From: Spirochaetaceae bacterium
Lineage (GTDB): Bacteria; Spirochaetota; Spirochaetia; JABEVK01
Length of the DNA: 8,908 bases
Direction: 5' to 3'
Assembly (NCBI GenBank): GCA_023265735.1
Contig: JAHFSN010000058.1
Span: forward strand, 1 to 8,908
In this document: positions 6,094 to 8,908 of the stretch, one piece after another
Layout of the letters: the number at the start of each line of letters is the position of its first letter
Numbering within the stretch: the stretch's first letter is position 1
Notes under the pieces: model-generated
What the model was told of the DNA's origin: nothing
The model's input: the letters and a program-made list of their open reading frames with translations, nothing else
Databases searched by the model: none
Position numbers and translations under genes: made by a program

Positions 6094-7743
6094 ATGAAAC
6101 TACTGATTGTGGGTGGGGTGGCCGGCGGTGCGACGGCGGCGGCGCGGGCCAGACGGCTGTCAGAGACGGCCGAAATCACCCTCCTGGAACGCGGTCCCTA
6201 TGTCAGCTTCGCCAACTGCGGACTGCCCTATTTCCTCTCCGGCGATATCGGCAAGAGGTCCCAACTCCTCCTCCAGACCCCCGAGGGGTTTCAAGGTCGC
6301 TACGGGGTAAAAGTCCACCTGAATACCGAAGCTGTCGAGGTCGACAGGGTGGGCCAGCGTGTCCGGGCTGTAGGACCCGATGGCGAGACCTGGTTCAGCT
6401 ACGACCGTCTGATTCTGGCCCAGGGCGGGAATCCCTTGGTGCCTCAGATGCCCGGAGCGGACCTCCCCCACGTGTTCAAGCTGTGGACCGTGCCGGACAT
6501 GGACCGCATCCACGGGTTCATCAAGGATTCGGTGCCCCAGACGGCTGTTGTCGCCGGAGGGGGATTTATCGGGCTCGAGATGGCCGAAGCCCTCCACAAA
6601 AGGGGTCTCAAGGTGACGGTGGTGGAACTGGCGCCGCAGATCATGGTTACCATGGACAAGGAGTTCGGCCAAAGGGCGAAATCCTCACTTCAGGAAATGG
6701 GCGTGGAGATTCTCACCGGCGTCGGTTTGAAGGCCGTCTCGGCTGGGCCCAAGGAAGTGGAACTCTCCGACGGCCGACGGCTCCCGGCCGACCTCGTCCT
6801 GTTTTCCATCGGCGTCAGACCCGAGCTCACCCTGGCCAAGCAGGCCGGCCTTTCGCTTGGCGACGGCGGGGGGCTGCTGGTGGACGAGGGCCTGAGGACG
6901 AGTGATCCCTCCATTTGGGCCGCTGGCGACATGGTCGAGGTGACCCAGCGGGTTTCGGGGCGGAGACTGCGGATCCCGTTGGCGGGACCGGCCAACCGCC
7001 AGGGCCGGATCGCTGCCACAAACGCCCTCGGCGGAAACCTCCACTACCGGGGCGCCCTCGGATCGAGCGTTGTGAAACTCTTCGACACGACGGCGGCCTC
7101 CACCGGACTGACAGAAAAGGCCGCCACCGAGGCCGGCTTCGACGTCGGCGTCGCCATCGTCCACAAAGACCATCACGCCGGATACTACCCCGGCGGGCAG
7201 CTCCTTTCTCTAAAACTCGTCTACGACAGAAAGACCCACCGGGTCTTGGGTGCCCAAGGCTTCGGGCGCGAAGGTGTCGACAAACGCATCGACGTCGTGG
7301 CGACGGCCTTGGCTGGAGAGCTGACGGTCGACGACTTGGCGGAACTCGATTTGGTCTACGCGCCGCCGTATTCCAGTGCCAACGATCCCCTGAACCTCGC
7401 GGCCTTTGTGGCGCAGAACGACCTTTCGGGCTTCAGTCCCCTGGTCACTTCGGACCAGGCGGCGCGCTACGACGCAGCCACTTCGCTCATCATCGATGTC
7501 AGGAATCTGGGCGAGTACGCCAGGGGCCACGTCCCCGGGGCGCTGAATATTCCCGTGGACGAACTGCGGGGCCGACTGAACGAGGTGCCCCGGGACAAGA
7601 CGGTCTTCGTCCATTGCCAGGTGGGATTTCGAGGCCACCTCGCCGTCCGCATTCTCAAAGAAAACGGGTACGCGTCGGTGTACAACATCACTGGCGGCTA
7701 CACGAGCATGAAAGCCAACGAAAGTTTCCAGGAGGAACTCTGA
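6094..7743 (+). CDS. CoA-disulfide/persulfide reductase with C-terminal rhodanese domain
   Basis: A 549-residue flavoprotein paralogous to the first two modules of the minus-strand fusion protein. The FAD motif GGVAGG (7-12), catalytic C42 in SFANCGLPY, NAD(P)H motif AGGGFIG (154-160), WAAGD (275-279), HAGYY (Y364, Y365) and YAPPYSS (Y422) define the CoADR core. A rhodanese domain (about 455-549) has C508 in the loop HCQVGFRG. The length and order match CoADR-Rhd enzymes that reduce CoA persulfide, CoA disulfide or polysulfide with NAD(P)H (Npsr-like enzymes). There is no TusA or DsrE2 tail; two separate rhodanese genes follow instead. AAGGTG lies just before the ATG, and a consensus -35 is upstream. 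The stop codon overlaps the next start (TGATG), showing translational coupling. Physiological substrate and direction cannot be told from sequence. Confidence 0.93.
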   Translation: MKLLIVGGVAGGATAAARARRLSETAEITLLERGPYVSFANCGLPYFLSGDIGKRSQLLLQTPEGFQGRYGVKVHLNTEAVEVDRVGQRVRAVGPDGETWFSYDRLILAQGGNPLVPQMPGADLPHVFKLWTVPDMDRIHGFIKDSVPQTAVVAGGGFIGLEMAEALHKRGLKVTVVELAPQIMVTMDKEFGQRAKSSLQEMGVEILTGVGLKAVSAGPKEVELSDGRRLPADLVLFSIGVRPELTLAKQAGLSLGDGGGLLVDEGLRTSDPSIWAAGDMVEVTQRVSGRRLRIPLAGPANRQGRIAATNALGGNLHYRGALGSSVVKLFDTTAASTGLTEKAATEAGFDVGVAIVHKDHHAGYYPGGQLLSLKLVYDRKTHRVLGAQGFGREGVDKRIDVVATALAGELTVDDLAELDLVYAPPYSSANDPLNLAAFVAQNDLSGFSPLVTSDQAARYDAATSLIIDVRNLGEYARGHVPGALNIPVDELRGRLNEVPRDKTVFVHCQVGFRGHLAVRILKENGYASVYNITGGYTSMKANESFQEEL

Positions 7744-8015
7744 TGTCCCAGAACGTCATTTTGAACAAGATCCAGGCGGGGGCGTCGATCATCGACGTCC
7801 GGTCGCCCGACGAATTTGCCGACGGGGCCTACCCGGGGGCCCGCAACATTCCCGTAAACACCCTCGTCCAGCGTCTGACCGATGTGGGGCCCAAGGACAA
7901 GCCCGTGGTCGTCTACTGCGCCTCGGGCGGCCGGAGCGCCGTGGCCCAGCAGATCCTGAAGGCCAACGGGTTCGTCGACGTGACCAACGCCGGCGGCCTC
8001 GAGGACATGCCCTGA
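7743..8015 (+). CDS. Single-domain rhodanese, cytoplasmic
   Basis: A 90-residue rhodanese-fold sulfurtransferase with no signal peptide. The substrate-binding strand reads ASIIDVRSPDEF (14-25), and the active loop CASGGRS carries C59, which would hold the persulfide. It ends with VTNAGGLEDMP, as is common in single-domain PspE/GlpE-like rhodaneses. The ATG overlaps the preceding TGA by one base and has AGGAGG at 7730-7735. Its own TGA overlaps the next ATG in the same way. It is close in sequence to the following gene, suggesting tandem duplication. It is likely a sulfane-sulfur donor or acceptor for the upstream reductase; the partner is inferred from the operon. Confidence 0.92.
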   Translation: MSQNVILNKIQAGASIIDVRSPDEFADGAYPGARNIPVNTLVQRLTDVGPKDKPVVVYCASGGRSAVAQQILKANGFVDVTNAGGLEDMP

Positions 8016-8395
8016 TGGACACCGACTTCACCACCTGGCTGAGCCAAATTCCCTGGTCGTCCGTGGGTATCCTCGCGGTGCTTGTGGCCTTCTTCCTCTG
8101 GAACTCACTTCGGAAAAGAGGAAGCCGGGCCAGACTCCTGGCCAAGATTGTCGCCGGGGCCCTGGTCGTCGACGTCCGATCCCGCGGCGAGTTCGAGGGA
8201 GGCCACTACGACGGCGCCATCAACCTCCCCGTGGACACCCTGGCCAAGCAAACCAAGAGGATAGGGGCCCTCGACCGCCCGGTGATCGTTTACTGCGCGT
8301 CGGGGGGACGAAGCAGCCAGGCCGCGGCGATTCTCCGGGGCGCCGGCTTCACGGACGTGACGAATGCGGGCGGTTTAGCCCACATGCCGAGGTAG
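8015..8395 (+). CDS. Membrane-anchored rhodanese
   Basis: A 126-residue protein with one N-terminal transmembrane helix (about residues 14-30, PWSSVGILAVLVAFFLW) followed by a rhodanese domain (about 40-126). The active loop CASGGRS places the persulfide cysteine at C94. The anchor is preceded by acidic residues and followed by SLRKRGSRAR; by the positive-inside rule the rhodanese faces the cytoplasm, so this is an anchor and not a secretion signal. The rhodanese part strongly resembles the preceding gene (shared VYCASGGRS and DVTNAGGL..MP). The start overlaps the upstream stop as TGATG, with GAGGA 9 bases before it. Anchoring could bring it near membrane-bound SQR, accepting sulfane sulfur there and passing it to the soluble rhodanese or reductase; this is inference. 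Confidence 0.9.
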   Translation: MDTDFTTWLSQIPWSSVGILAVLVAFFLWNSLRKRGSRARLLAKIVAGALVVDVRSRGEFEGGHYDGAINLPVDTLAKQTKRIGALDRPVIVYCASGGRSSQAAAILRGAGFTDVTNAGGLAHMPR

Positions 8396-8431
8396 CACCC
8401 TGACCCGATCACTTTTCTCAGTCTGACTGGG

Positions 8432-8464
8432 TCCTCATGAAACCCTCACCAAAAACTAACGAAC
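8432..8464 (+). promoter_or_regulatory. Three 11-bp direct repeats before pstS (Pho-box-like)
   Basis: TCCTCATGAAA, CCCTCACCAAA and AACTAACGAAC follow one another without gaps; units 1 and 2 agree at 8 of 11 positions and units 2 and 3 at 6 of 11. An 11-bp direct-repeat period is the layout of PhoB/PhoP binding sites (7-bp box plus 4-bp spacer), and the gene downstream is a phosphate-binding protein. The individual boxes match the E. coli consensus only partly. No clear -10 was found between the repeats and the gene. Confidence 0.45.
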
Positions 8465-8504
8465 CGGCCGCAACCTAGCACCGAACCCGTAAGGAGGGAA
8501 TTCG

Positions 8505-8908
8505 ATGAAGAGAACCACGCTGTTTGTGGCGGTGCTGTTCGCCGTGGCGTTTTCCGCGAGCGCTCAGACGCAGTTGATTGGGGCCGGGGCTACCTTTCCC
8601 CAGCCGCTCTACGTCAAGATGTTTGACGAGTACAAGAAGGCAACCAAGGTCGAAGTCAACTACCAGGGCGTCGGTTCTGGCGCCGGTGTCAACCAGCTGA
8701 TCGCCAAGACCGTCGATTTCGGCGCTTCTGACGCGCCCATGAACGCCGACCAGACCACCAAGGCCGGTGCCGACGTGGTCCACGTTCCCACCTGTGTCGG
8801 TGCCATCGTCATCACCTACAACATCCCTGGCTACACCGGCTCGTTGAAGCTGACCGGCCCCGTGATCGCCGACATCTTCTTGGCAAGATCACCAAGTGGG
8901 ACGACCCT
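8505..8908 (+). CDS. pstS: PstS-like phosphate ABC transporter substrate-binding protein, 5' part, frameshifted near window end
   Basis: The gene begins with a strong AAGGAGGG ribosome site and an ATG at 8505. It encodes a Sec signal peptide (MKRTTLFVAVLFAVAFSASA, cleavage expected after residue 20), then GAGATFPQPLY (26-36), GVGSGAG (55-61) and FGASDAPM (72-79), all characteristic of the periplasmic phosphate-binding protein of the Pst importer. The frame is open to the window end. After ADIF (residue 125, base 8879) it reads LARSPSGTT, whereas the +1-corrected reading gives GKITKWDDP, the conserved PstS motif. One base is therefore missing at about 8880-8884, either a sequencing/assembly error or a real frameshift. 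The gene is separated from the sulfur operon by a 109-base gap and has its own Pho-box-like leader, so it is probably regulated by phosphate independently. Confidence 0.88.
   Translation, partial: MKRTTLFVAVLFAVAFSASAQTQLIGAGATFPQPLYVKMFDEYKKATKVEVNYQGVGSGAGVNQLIAKTVDFGASDAPMNADQTTKAGADVVHVPTCVGAIVITYNIPGYTGSLKLTGPVIADIFLARSPSGTT

Noticed and set aside
6915..7742. Upstream extension of the frame of the first single-domain rhodanese
   Set aside because: This part overlaps the CoADR gene in another frame and is arginine/glycine/proline-rich shadow sequence. The true start is the ATG at 7743 behind AGGAGG.
8421..8431. CAGTCTGACTG palindrome after the rhodanese operon as a terminator
   Set aside because: The arms are separated by a single base, so no stable hairpin loop can form, and no T-tract follows.

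Overview
The window is a GC-rich stretch of bacterial DNA dominated by a persulfide/sulfide-handling locus. The coding style, the signal-peptide phosphate-binding protein and the PqqL-type M16 peptidase suggest a Gram-negative (diderm) bacterium with respiratory sulfur metabolism. The phylum cannot be fixed from sequence reading alone; Acidobacteriota or a deltaproteobacterial-type lineage are guesses. There is no rRNA, tRNA, CRISPR array or insertion sequence, and no gene-free stretch longer than about 145 bases.

Layout. (1) 1-833, plus strand: C-terminal part of an M16 zinc-peptidase-family protein, converging tail to tail on the next block with a 7-base gap. (2) 5950 down to 841, minus strand, five genes: a sulfide:quinone oxidoreductase (SQR), a short MarR-type regulator, an 819-residue fusion protein (CoA-disulfide/persulfide reductase + rhodanese + TusA + DsrE2), a 67-residue DUF2892 membrane protein, and an AhpD/carboxymuconolactone-decarboxylase-like protein with a CxxC motif. 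(3) 6094-8395, plus strand, diverging from SQR: a second CoA-disulfide reductase-rhodanese, then two single-domain rhodaneses (one soluble, one membrane-anchored), each joined to the gene before it by a TGATG stop/start overlap. (4) 8505-8908: start of pstS behind an 11-bp-repeat (Pho-box-like) leader, with an apparent one-base deletion just before the window ends.

How it fits together (inference from known families). SQR oxidises sulfide and passes electrons to quinone, producing polysulfide or persulfide. The rhodanese, TusA and DsrE2 modules pass sulfane sulfur along as protein persulfides. The CoADR-type flavoproteins reduce CoA persulfide/disulfide or polysulfide with NAD(P)H. The most distinctive finding is regulatory. 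A perfectly phased array of five TTAAC-N3-GTTAA palindromes, one every 16 bp, lies between the marR gene and the fusion gene. Two more copies with the same 16-bp phase lie in the SQR/second-CoADR divergent promoter region. The simplest reading is that the locally encoded MarR protein binds these sites and controls the whole cassette, including its own gene.
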